Source of the DNA: Takakia lepidozioides | Taxonomy: Eukaryota > Streptophyta > Takakiopsida > Takakiales > Takakiaceae | Reading direction: 5' to 3' | Assembly (NCBI GenBank): GCA_030704615.1 | Contig: CM060731.1 | Span: forward strand, 67,064,756 to 67,128,755 | DNA length: 64,000 nt | Shown: positions 22,171-32,852 of the stretch, in pieces | How positions within the stretch are numbered: the first letter of the stretch is position 1 | How the letters are laid out: each line of letters starts with the position of its first letter | The notes under the pieces: generated by a model | Database searches by the model: none | What the model was told of the DNA's origin: nothing | What the model saw: only the letters and a program-made list of their open reading frames with translations | Position numbers and translations under genes: made by a program

Positions 22171-22822
22171 TCAGAATGTTTGTACCTTCACAGTAGCAGT
22201 GTTGTATGGTTGTTGTCCGAAAACAGGCTGAGACTCCAAAAACTTGGGAATACTGGCAGCTTTCGATGCCTTCCACAAGAAAGGCCACAACACCTCTGTT
22301 AGATACTCACCAGTTGGTGAATCTGGTTGCATCTTCCATGGCTCTGGAAAAATCCCACTGAAGGGAGGATTGTTTGCCGCCTTTCTTGGTGTGTCGTCAA
22401 CAAGAACAGTGTCCTCATAAGTCCATTCTGGCGAGTCTGCCCACACTGTAGACAAGTTCTTGAAATATAATGGCTTTGAATCAGACCCCTTACGGCATGG
22501 GAGGACTGGATCCTCGTCTCCCACTGGAAAACCAGGTTAGTGTGGACTGCAAAAATATAGTCCACCATTGGGAAGAAGTTGCGAGCTTGGCAACAAGACC
22601 ACACCGCCACCTCAAAGTGTTCAAAATACTTTTGCAAAAAGTCATAACAGCGTGGTCTCAAAACTACCATCTTCTTGCCACACATCTTCCCACAAAACCT
22701 TTGGGAAGGGATGCAGGCCCATTAGCAGAATGAAAAGATTCACATAACAGACCATTTAAGTCCAGAATTAGTAAATGCTTCCTCGTTGGTCCAGGAAGTA
22801 AATTGACATTTGGCTTCAACAT
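22171..22822 (-). pseudogene. FCP1/NIF-type (CTD phosphatase-like, HAD) domain carried by the CACTA element
   Basis: On minus from Met at 22822: PTRKHLLILDLNGLLCES carries the DxNGxL form of the HAD catalytic motif seen in plant FCP1-like proteins. Then KMVVLRPRCYDFLQKYF with FEVAVWSCCQARNFFPMVD (Ser/Thr motif region). Last come PLYFKNLSTVW and DTVLVDDTPRKAANNPPFSG, the VDD motif with the conserved Lys and Asn. All domain landmarks are in order over about 200 residues. Two frame changes (near 22690 and 22525) break it or mark unseen small introns. In hosts this domain dephosphorylates serine in RNA polymerase II tails or other proteins. Presence in a CACTA element suggests gene capture or a standing accessory gene. 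Confidence 0.75.
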
Positions 22823-22959
22823 GTGAGCAAGAGAAATTAAAGCAACCTATTTGTTTGTTTTGTCCCCGTCTGCATCTTCCTCCCCATCTAAACTCCCACA
22901 TACCTGCATACCAGAATCCGGTGTGCCCGGCGGCTCTGTCACCATTGCCCCCTGGACTG

Positions 22960-25616
22960 CTACTGCTTTGTACGTGGCAATGGGCTGATTTCCACGTGTA
23001 CCTCACAGCTGGCCTTCCCTGTATCCTGCTGCTGCTCGGTCAAATTCAAAAGATCATCAGTGACAGGAAGACATAAGGGCTTAGAGTGAGCACCAGTTAC
23101 CGTCTGAAATTGGGATTCCAAACATTTGATACTGTCACAGCAGACGTATCCATCGTAGATGTCACTGGTCCTGCCTGCGCCTGGTAGATTAATCCCCAAT
23201 CTGGTCACAATGGCTTTCTGGTACTCAATCATACTCTGCATCTGTAATTTTAATTCTGTCATGCACGTCCTTGTGATTCCACCAGTTTGTCCAAGCCATC
23301 CATCCTGCCAACTACTGTAGAATATGCGAGACTTCCCTCCTACCAATCCATGAAAACTTGCCCAAGTATGAATCAAACCAAAAAAACCTAGCATGAACAA
23401 CCATTGGAAAGAAAACCCAGGCCAAAAGCCGTGAAAAAAACCTAGCAACCTATGATGCAGCAACCACTCTAGCAAACGTGGAAAACACACTTACCCGCCT
23501 GTCACTCCCAGCTGACAACCGTGACACTGAACCCTCTTGAATTTCATATAATGTAGGAGGGCACCCTGATAGTGTTTCCTACAAATTAATCCATGCCACA
23601 AACAAACCCATGCCACAAGTCAGTAAGCAATGTGAGGGCTGACTATATACACATAGCAATTCAATGAGGAACAAAATACAGAGTCGTGATGATGCCACTT
23701 ACCAAGCGTGCTTCCACCATTGCCTTCCCACCACGGCCAGTCTTGGTAGGATTCAGAATTGCACCATTTGCCTTCTTCATGTTGCCCAACACTTTGTGGA
23801 ACACCTCTGTCTGTCAGTAACTTACAAGCTTGTTTCATACCTCGTCAGATACAGTAATGGGTTTCCCCTTACCACCCAACCACGCAGTGTGTGCTTCATA
23901 ACGCTGGCTCTTCATTCTTCTGCCAATTGTTTGTTTAGGTGGAAGTTTTTTAACTCGTGTGGCGTATATGAAAATAGCTTAGCCAGGTGATCTCTGATTT
24001 CATATACAACTTCATCAGGTTGGTTGTTGATGGCAAGGGAACAATCTAGCTTGCGATAAGCCTGTCCTTTAAGGGCAGCGTGCCATACATTCCGGGTCTG
24101 ACCATACGGGGCTCCTTTGAGGTTCGTCAAAATCACCGTGGGAGGAAGACCTGCAGCTATTCTCTCTTCCTTGACCTTGGCAGCTTCAATTTTGGCTGAG
24201 CTATTAGCCCTCCTTAAAGCATTGGTTCTATCATTATTTGAAACGGCACCCTCCCCTCCTTCATAGACCTCCGTGCGCTCAGGAGAATTCAAAGCAGAAT
24301 CCTGCCAAGTAGGGACTGGTGGCCATGGCTGTTGGCCAGAAGGCCGAGGACCATACTGGCCATACTGTCCATAAGCAGGAGGATATTCCGGTGGCCTGCC
24401 ACCCCCATAGCTATTAGGGGGTGGCAAATATGGTGGAGGAGGATACTGCCCATACTGCCTATATGGAGGAGCACCATATTGACCCTGACCATACTGAGTG
24501 CCAGACTGTGGGTACTGAGCATACCATAATAAGGTGGGGGTATTGGTGGCACAGAACCCACAACGTTGGGAGAGTTAGGGCCACCTCCTGCGTTCTTGTG
24601 GGCGCCATCTCCATTGCTAGCAGCAAGGATCGTGGATCCAGTGCGCTTGTGCTTGCCCTGAAAGAAATTCCCCCAGTACAATGTGGGTGATTACACATAC
24701 ATATAGGCAACAAGCAGCAAATCCTTGAATTCAGGCAAAACAAACTGGAAGCACATATCATTTGTAAAGACAAGATTACCCAAAACTCAATATGATCTTG
24801 GGCAGAGTAAATCTCCCAAATTTGATTGGCCCCAATGATGTCCTCCCAGTACATTTTTGAGCCCTCTTAGGTATGGGGTGTTCCTGAAATCCATAGCAAG
24901 AATTCAAATGGACAAACCTGATGGGTCCATGAGAAGTATCCCTCCAAGTTTTACTGATTTTGGGTGCATAAGTAACCCAAGTATCTCTATAAGTAGCCAT
25001 TGTAGCTTAGTACCAGGACGTTGGTTTCATGGGGCAAAGAATTTGAACACACCTGAAGTCTACATTGGCCTGACATCATGCCTTTGGCACTTCAACTTGT
25101 CTAGTGGAAATCATTTGTGATTGTGCCTTGGCTGACCCCTGCATTGTCCAACTTCCCTGTCTTGACAGACATACCCTATCTCTTCGTGATTTTACCAAAC
25201 ATACATAATTTGAATCATGGTCATTGTGAAGAACTATAACTCACAGACGGAGAAGGTGTTCGTAGTAGTGTAGATGATGGGCGTTTTTGTCCTGCGACAT
25301 GAGCATGGGCATGTTCTCCTCGGCTTGCCGTGGCATCCGCCGACGACGCACTCGCCTCGCACTGGCGTGGGAGGAGTGGATCGTCCTCATCGTCCTCAGA
25401 AGAGCCCTCATGCAGAATCGTAGTCTTCATCGTCTTCAGTCTGGCACTTTGCCTTGTAGGACCTTGATCCCTAGCTTTTTCCTTCGGAGCGCGTGGCTTG
25501 CGAGGGCGATTCGCTCCCGCAAGCCTGCACAAATACCTCCATGACCTCCCTCTCAAACAATCACAAACAAATGTAAGCATACATACCCTAATACTCTTAA
25601 GCCTACGCTGAACCAC
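22960..25616 (-). pseudogene. Second CACTA gene (TNPA/Ptta-like), multi-exon, uncertain structure
   Basis: Minus-strand pieces include: 25616-25221, basic, KRP-rich with an acidic stretch EDDEDD; 24427-23912, a Gly/Pro/Tyr-rich leader (YGQYGQYGPRP) then a charged region with NALRRANSSAKIEAAKVKEE and YEIRDHLAKLFSYTP; an exon about 23807-23703 (EVFHKVLGNMKKANGAI) ending at GTAAGT; an exon about 23580-23493 (PPTLYEIQEGSVSRL) ending at GTAAG; and 23490-22960. Position and layout fit the DNA-binding second gene of CACTA elements. Direct family identity is not secure. Confidence 0.4.
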
Positions 25617-26389
25617 AGCCGCACCCTACCAGAACGTAATGTCTGCCCACGAATGACGGCGGACATCTCCCACCTAATGACACACCCTCCTCAAACCTAA
25701 TCGTCACTCACTGCATGTTGTTTGCATCTCTGTTTGTACAAGTCGCAGCTACTCGCCCCCATTTGTGCTATGAAGCTTATGATCGCTGTGGGAAGGTTAG
25801 AGGATAAGACAAATCGCAAGTTTAGTGGGTGGGTATCCAAAGTCAGGAACTAAACTCACCCATCTATCGACTGCTTGAACGTTGCTTCCACCTCCTTTAT
25901 GGCAGCAATCCGGCGCTCTCGGAACTTCTCGTAATCAGTGAGAGGGACTGTCACTTCGAAGACCTTCCGCTTCACCATGGACACTCAGAAACGATACTTA
26001 TAGTATACTATAGATATAGAAATAGCACATTGGCAGCTGGTGCAAAACTAGAGACAATGCACTGTGCGTAGCATGCAAAGAGGGAATGGGTGACGTTCAA
26101 AGCATGTACAGTGCAGGTGCGTAGGCGTAGAATAGATGACCGTCTATGGCGAATGGAAGAAGCTTATGCCACAAGGAATGGGCATACAAAAATGCTATGC
26201 AACTGCGATGAGTGTCATGGAGGAGGAAAAGTACTGTTGTTGGAAACAGTGAGGAATCATTACATGATACACGGGAGGGATCCTCTTCTCCAACGTGTTC
26301 TCTTCCGGTAAGATCGCCACTTTCCCTTCAGCACTTTAGTTTGAATTTTGAATGCAACGATCCTCTTCTCTACATGTCGACATTTCGTT

Positions 26390-26650
26390 GGGTGATTGTA
26401 GTCAAGAAGTCATAAGATACAGACGTGATATGACTACGCCACTTCCGTTATCATTTAATTAATGCACATGTCGCTTTTTTCATTGGTCATGTGTAGTCAT
26501 GTAGTCATTATTGACTAAGTAAGTGACTGCAACTATGACTTCAATGGTTACAAATGTCATGTTTTGATTGGGTGTATATTCATAAGATACATACGTAAAT
26601 ATGACTGCATCACTGCAATGTGCCTCCTATGTCATAATATGAACAAGTGT
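26390..26650. promoter_or_regulatory. Internal cluster of CACTA-type AGTCAT/ATGACT motifs
   Basis: Between the first two transposase exons lies a dense set of ATGACTAC, TAGTCATGTAGTCAT, ATGACTGCA and GTGACTGCA motifs like those in the element ends. It may be an internal binding array, or a small nested CACTA remnant without recognisable ends. Confidence 0.45.
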
Positions 26651-29221
26651 CACATCGTTGTTGGTCCACTCACAAGATGACTATTGGGATGCAGGGATGT
26701 GAATATTCAGATGATGAAGACGAAGGCCCTGCGGCACAGCGGGAGCCCAATGTCACAGAGAACGCAGATGAGAGTGGTGGATTGGAGGTAGAAATGCAGC
26801 GTGCATTGCAGGAAGTGTTTCTCTTTGCAGATGCAAACAGAGAGGACTTCATTCATGGTGGAACCGATCACACATTTGCCGATCATGACGATGATCTCGA
26901 AGATTCCGGAGACAATGAATTTGATGAGAATGCTCACCTGCACGTTGATCCCGAGTATGATAAACTCTTCCGAACGTCGTAATGTCCACTTTTTGAAGGG
27001 TGCTCCATCAGCCGGCTGCAAGCAACTTTGACGTTGCTGAACGCATGCACTACCCACAAGTGCACCAATGCATTTGTGGATGAGCTTCTGGGATTGTTGC
27101 GTAAGAGTTTTTTGCATAAAGAGAATTCATTGCCGAAAACTCACTATGAAGCAAAAACCATGATTGCTAAGATGGGATTGCAGTACACGATGATTCATGC
27201 CTGTGAGCGTGGTTGTGTACTCTTCCGTGGGGAGTATGAGAATGTAGACATTTGCCCAGTGTGCCGCAGTTCCCGTTACATTCCAGGTCGTGGAAGTGTG
27301 CCCAAGAAAGTATTGCGACACTTCCCTGTCATTCCAAGGTTGTGAAACGTATATACCGATGTAAATCGATCGCTAACCTCATGACATGGCACGACAGACA
27401 TAAGAGCCAAGATGGGTTGGTTCGACATCCAGCTGATAGCAAAGCATGGAGACACATTGACGCCACATTTGCGGATTTTGCTGCAGAGCCACGATCTCTA
27501 TGATTTGGATTGGCCTTAGGTGTAAATGCCTACGGAGCTCAATCCACAAGTTGGAGCACATGGCCCGTTCTCTTGGTCAATTACAATCTGCCTCCGTGGT
27601 TAATGACCAAAAAGTTCTTTGTCATGTTAGCGCTACTGATTCCTGGTAAGGAGTCTGTTACCTCGGACAACGTAGATGTTTACCTGATGCCCCTAGTGGA
27701 AGAGCTATTGGAACTATGGAGAGGGATTGCAGCTCATGATGTTTCTCGTCCTCGTGGTCAACGCGAATTCACACTGAGGGCAGTGTTGATGTGGTCAATC
27801 CATGACTACCCTGCATATGGCTTGCTCTCAGGTCAAGTGACGAAAGGTTATGCTGGTTGTCCAGCTTGTGGACCCGGGGTGACTTCACAGCAGTTACACA
27901 CATGTGGAAAAATTGTTTTCCTAGGCCACCGAAGATTTTTGGCCCGCAATCATCCATATAGAAGGTCAAGAATGTTCAATGGCGCTACTGAGCATGGAAC
28001 TCCTCCAAAAACGCAGACTGGAACACAAATCAAGGACCTTGCAACAGCTCGCACTGCATGGGTGGAAAACGGAGGGACGCCAGATAGCAGGACAGACCCA
28101 GCAAAAACTCATGGAGTTAAGCGATTGTCAATTTTATAGTCTTACCTTATTGGGAGGTAGGTAATTCCTTCATGGCCTTTAAATTGGGTGTGTACATTTT
28201 TTGCGTTTTCTGCTTAAATTGTGATGAGTAAATGCTCAATTGCTTATGTGTTCATTTTGTAGGGTCTCCTCATCCGCCACACGTTTGACGCAATGCATTG
28301 CGAGAAGAACTGGTTGAAAATATTATTAAAACTATCTTTGGTGAGAAAGACACATTGAAAGTTCGCCGTGATTTGGAGCTACTTGGGATGCGCCCGGAAT
28401 TGTGGCTACAACTCCTGACAGAGCAGATACGTTAATTATGCCTCCTGCCCCTTATGTCCTCACTGAGGCCGAGTTACAAGTCTTTCTGGAGATTGTGCAG
28501 AACTTGAAAGTGCCAACAGGCTACGCATCAGCTTTCAAAAAGCATGTGGTGAAGAAGAAGTTGTCAGGCATGAAATCACATGACTATCATGTGCTCATGC
28601 AGCAAATTATACCGCGTGCTATCCGTGGGCTCATGCCCAAGTGGTCCTCGAGAAGGGCCATTTTGCGAGTATGTCGTTGTATTGAAGAAGTTGTGTGCAA
28701 AAGTGGTGAATCCTGTAGAGTATGAGGAATTGAGAACTGAAGCAGTTCTCACTCTGTGTCTTATAGAGAAGGAGTTCCCACCATCATTTTTTGATGTGAT
28801 GACACATCTGGTTGTTCACCTAGTGGATGAGTTGTACTTATGCGGGCCCGTAGCATCTCGTTGGATGTACCCCATGGAGCGGGCAATGAAAGATATGAAG
28901 GGCTACGTAAGAAACATGGCAAGGCCCGAGGGGAGCATGGCAGAAGGATACCAATTTGAAGAAGCATTGGGTTTTTGCACAGAGTATATGGCAGGATTTG
29001 ATGGAAGTGTACGAAGGGTGTGGGATGCAGATGAGGCAGAATCTGTGGAACGTGAAGTTGTGGAAGGAAGTTCTAAAGCCCGAAAATTGAATGACCTGTG
29101 TGATATTGTACATGAGTACATCATTCAGAACCATCCTCGTCTATCAGTCATGTTGGGGTAAGAAATCTACTTCATTGACATTCAGATTTCCAAGTTTTAG
29201 TCATTTATCATTAGTTGGCAT

Positions 29222-30232
29222 ATGGCGTCTTTTCAAATCTCCCACGCCACCTCTGTCAATCTCCTGGCTGACCCTCGGATTGTGACAGGATATATGAAGC
29301 AGAAAGAAGCCAGACGACGCTTGTTTCGTGAGGAGCAAGGGCTGGAAGGCATGAGCAATCCCACGGCAATTCAGTACCCTCCTGATTTGCATCCTTGTCC
29401 TCCATTTGCTGTTTGGCTCCCTCAAGGTGTACGGGATCATCTCTCAATTCAATCAGATGGGCTTGATCCTACAACACGTGAGGAATTACTGGATCTTTCA
29501 AGGCCTCCATCATTTACTGCCCTGTCATTCAAGAGTATGACAGCGTATGGTAACCATTACAGGGTTACATCCCCCGGCATGAACACAACAAGTATGGTGT
29601 CTTTTGATTGTGGAGTCTCATCTGTTTTCCAGCACCAGCCCATTACCAACAATTCAGGCAATGACATGGAGGAACCTACAAGATATGTGGGTCTTATAAG
29701 GGAGATTTTGCAAATTGACTATGGCCAAACACAGCCTATAGTGTTTTTGTGTTCGTGGGTACGGGCGAGTCGCGTGGGTCGTCAACCTATGTCAATGAAG
29801 CAGGATGATGCTGGCTTCACACTTGTCAATTTTAACCGTATGCTTCCACCTTCTGAGCAACCTTTTGTGTTTCCTGGCCAGGTTGATCAAGTGTTTTTTT
29901 CTGATTGTGTGAAGGAGCCGGGGTGGAAAGTCGTCCTGGAGAAGAGCCCCCGAGCACGTAGAGTGGTCTGCGACATATCAATTGATAATGATGATGTGGC
30001 GGAAGTGGAAGGATTGTTAGCCCCACAAAGACTAGAGGAGACTGTGGTTACTGATGGCCCAACATGCAGCCGAGCGGTACCGGTTACTCCAGAGCAGGTG
30101 GCCTCCTTGTACCTCCGAGCACCCCGTATACGTGGTGATGATGTTCAGCCAACCCTTGGACAAGATGAAGTCTGTGATGAAGACAGTGATACATGTAGTG
30201 ACCCAGACATAGATGAGGATGATGAAGATTAG
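29222..30232 (+). CDS. Intact C-terminal exon of the CACTA transposase (DUF4216-like, 336 aa)
   Basis: The longest undamaged stretch of the transposase gene. Central part: YVGLIREILQIDYG, IVFLCSWVRASRVG and GFTLVNFNRMLPPSEQPFVF, then QVFFSDCVKEPGWKVVLEK, matching the DUF4216 region that closes plant TNP2 proteins. The end is very acidic. The first Met may not be a true start; a short intron from GTAAG near 29159 probably joins it to the preceding exon. Confidence 0.7.
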   Translation: MASFQISHATSVNLLADPRIVTGYMKQKEARRRLFREEQGLEGMSNPTAIQYPPDLHPCPPFAVWLPQGVRDHLSIQSDGLDPTTREELLDLSRPPSFTALSFKSMTAYGNHYRVTSPGMNTTSMVSFDCGVSSVFQHQPITNNSGNDMEEPTRYVGLIREILQIDYGQTQPIVFLCSWVRASRVGRQPMSMKQDDAGFTLVNFNRMLPPSEQPFVFPGQVDQVFFSDCVKEPGWKVVLEKSPRARRVVCDISIDNDDVAEVEGLLAPQRLEETVVTDGPTCSRAVPVTPEQVASLYLRAPRIRGDDVQPTLGQDEVCDEDSDTCSDPDIDEDDED

Positions 30233-30684
30233 ATATGCGCGATTTGTGCACTCCAGTTATAGACCATGCATGATAGTTTAAGGTGGTAACACTCCCTTCG
30301 CATTCCCATTAAGATATCATGCTTGGACACTGGATTTTATGATCAATTATGGAGTGCTTTCCTTTCAGCACCCTTTATTCATTTGTTGTTGCAATTGGCT
30401 TTGGACCAACCCGTGCTGGTACCATTGCCATGGGTTCTGCCTGCAATGTTTTCTTGCCATGGATTCGGCACACGCCACGAAAGGCCATCCAGACCATCCT
30501 CTGGAAATGCTCCAATGTTGTTTCAAACATCTCCACATTGCAATGGATACAACACTGACATTAGATGAGTGAAAGTGAGACTAGACCTCCAGCCAGCCGG
30601 CTTTCCCACATCAAATTGAAGGGGATCTGTAGATTATAGATAACGGCTGTTGCCTTCTCAATGTCTTTTCCAATCACCTCTGCA

Positions 30685-30846
30685 ATGAACTGGGGTATAA
30701 GATCCTTCAAATCACAAGTTTGAGCATCACGCACAAGCCACTTACGGGGATAGAGTTTCCAATGCGAACCATTGGTCTTTTATTGATAGCATTGTTGTAA
30801 AATACATGGACCAACATGGTCAATTTCGGGAATGACATATAGTACG
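30685..30846. repeat. Duplicated ~160-bp module in CACTA, copy 1
   Basis: Roughly 80% identical by eye to 31402-31562. On the minus strand both read GSHWKL(Y/N)P, then K, then AQTCDLKDL in the same frame. Copy 1 has one stop in that frame. Looks like a duplicated coding exon of an unrecognised gene. Confidence 0.6.
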
Positions 30847-31401
30847 CTTTCATGTACTATGTAAGCATGCAACTATGTACCAGTGACGTGGCTTGTTCGC
30901 CACTTAACCTGTTTGCCCATTCAGCCAGCTCCACATTGTCATGGATTTTGCATGCTGGATTGTGAGGCCATCCACACCGTCCTCTGGAAATGCTATCATG
31001 GGGTTTCAGCTATGTCCACATTTCCCTGGATTATGCCTGCACGAAGCAAGGCCAACTGCATTCAGCACCCTCCACTTTATTATAGTATTGCAGCAACATT
31101 CAAAGCACTTCAATTTGTATCCATCGAAAACATCTAGGCTGGAAAAAGACATTGTTGCAGCAGAACTTAGGAAAGTACTTCTCCCCTTCCACTACACACG
31201 TGAAATGAAAGAAGCCAACCAACAGCATACCAGCCAAGAAAATATGAAACCAGCCAAGAAAAGAGCCAATATATGCAGTGAAGGTCGACACTAAATGAAA
31301 CTTATCCAACACTTACATTAGAGGAGGGAAGCTAAGTCTTACCTCCATAAGCTTGCCCACATCAAATTTGGGAGCTTTCAGAATTTCTCCTTTCCGGTTG
31401 A

Positions 31402-31562
31402 ATGAACTTGGCTACAAGATCCTTCAAATCGCAAGTTTGAGCTTCACACACAATGAACTTGCAGGGATTGAGCTTCCAATGCGAACCAGGAGTCTTATAT
31501 TGATAGCATTGTTGTAAAACACATGGACCAACAATGACAGTCTCTAGAATGACATATAGTAC
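31402..31562. repeat. Duplicated ~160-bp module in CACTA, copy 2
   Basis: See 30685-30846. The minus frame is open here and extends to FIQPERRNSESS. Another pair, 30483-30560 and 30963-31035 (GGCCATCC(A/C)(G/C)ACC then TCCTCTGGAAATGCT), repeats in the same order, so the duplicated block is larger than this module. Confidence 0.6.
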
Positions 31563-32519
31563 AGCATGCCGCTTCCAGTTGACCATCTACCCATGTAGGT
31601 TTCTTGTACCTATCCTTCCACAGGGAATCATAGGTAATGTGGAGCTTGAAATCCAGCCCTCTTGGATGAATCTGGACCCACACTCTATCCCTGCTCCTTC
31701 AGCTATCCATGCCTCTGACAGCCTACAATTCTACCAGCAAACACCCCAACCATACTGGTGTGGAGTTCTTCCCCAAAACACCCCAACCCTACTTATCACA
31801 ATCTGAAATGCATCTGCTTCTCTCTGTAGTCCAACAGGCATTCGCCTTTTTGTCTCCATTGTCCCACCATTGGGGTCGGAAAGTGTTCACCCCAAAGCTT
31901 CTCCTCACCTCTATTATATGTTTTTGGATACTTCCCTGCTGCCACACTGGCAGTAACTTGCCAAAGTCACTCCAAACCACCACAGATGTACCCAACGACC
32001 TAACTTACAGAATTCAATATGCATCTTGCGGCCGAGTCTGATGAGAGGGCAACACAGGCTGAAATAGGTTGAAGAAGAAGGTGCCCTACCACATTGTCCT
32101 TGACCTGTCCTGACCCATGGAGGATTTGACCGATGACCTCTTGTGTGTGCTGCTTGTGTCTGTAGTCAGGTAATGTCGGATTGGTCTGTCAGATCGAACC
32201 ACTACGGCGTAGATGAGTAGTCAGAGATTGAAACACGCTTGCTAAGACCAAGCTGACTCTCCCAAGAACGGCGAGCTCGCTTGTCCTCGTCTCGTCTCCT
32301 CCTCCTCTTCTCCTTCGTGCATCATTTGCTCAACGCCTCCATCCCACGCCCCTGCATATCCTGCTATCATCGCGTTCCATCCCTCAGCTATGTGGTGTGG
32401 CGCAGGAGACAAAAAGACGCCAAGTCCCAGCCCTCCTTTCTGTTCACGATTACACTAATGGGCAACCTTATTAGCAATTTTTTTAACTTTTTTAAACCTA
32501 ATGGGCAACCTTATTTGCA

Positions 32520-32852
32520 TTATATGTGCCTTCAAAATGACACGTGTAGTGATGTAGTCGTATAAATAGAGCTCTGAAACCATCTTCAGTCATGGAGTCA
32601 TAAGATTCCATGAAACGTCGTCCACGTGTAGTCAAACATATCACACTAGTCATATAAACCATCCCTGTCATCATGGTCAACAATGTTTGACCAATGCTCC
32701 CTAACTTTCCGGAGTCATGTAGTGATATCCATTACTACAAAGTCATAAAACTAAAACTGTAATGCATTTCAGCGCTCTGTAGTCATGTACCTAGTGCAGT
32801 TTTTATGACTCCGCCAAAGCCGTAGTCCTAAAAAAGCTCATCTCTTGTAGTG
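32520..32852. repeat. Right subterminal motif region of the large CACTA
   Basis: Motifs TAGTCATGTA, GTGATGTAGTCGTAT, CATGGAGTCATAAG and AGTCATAAAAC are repeated in both orientations up to the terminal repeat at 32852. Confidence 0.7.

Larger units (their letters stand above)
26113..30232 (+). pseudogene. TNP2-type CACTA transposase, decayed
   Basis: Order matches plant TNP2 transposases: transposase-associated domain with MLCNCDECHGGGK at 26113-26307 (donor GTAAG); acidic linker; CPLFEGCSISRLQATLTLLN and LPKTHYEAKTMI, then CERGCVLFRGEY, CPVCRSSRY and PKKVLRHFPVIPRL to 27343; GLALGVNAYGAQST, LVNYNLPPWLMTKKFF and GCPACGPGVT to 28139; the MHCEKN region and GEKDTLKVRRDLELLGMRPE; DUF4218 with LCLIEKEFPPSFFDVMTHL and MKGYVRNMARPEG to 29160; DUF4216-like C-terminal frame 29222-30232 with DDAGFTLVNFNRM and acidic end DEDDED. 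Lesions: TAA at 26980, frameshift near 27343, TGA at 27501, further frame breaks near 28130, 28310 and 28420. Confidence 0.92.
21013..32852 (+). mobile_element. Large CACTA (En/Spm-type) transposon, 11.84 kb
   Basis: The left end CACTACAACAGATGAGCG and the right end, read inward as CACTACAAGAGATGAGC, form imperfect inverted repeats. The 3-bp target duplication CTA is present (21010-21012 and 32853-32855). The interior holds a TNP2 transposase gene on plus and, on minus, a second transposon gene set with an FCP1/NIF phosphatase domain. Subterminal arrays of CATATGACTACATG-type motifs occur at both ends. It interrupts gypsy B between RNase H and integrase and is therefore younger than gypsy B. 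The transposase carries several stops and frameshifts, so this copy is not autonomous now. Confidence 0.95.
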
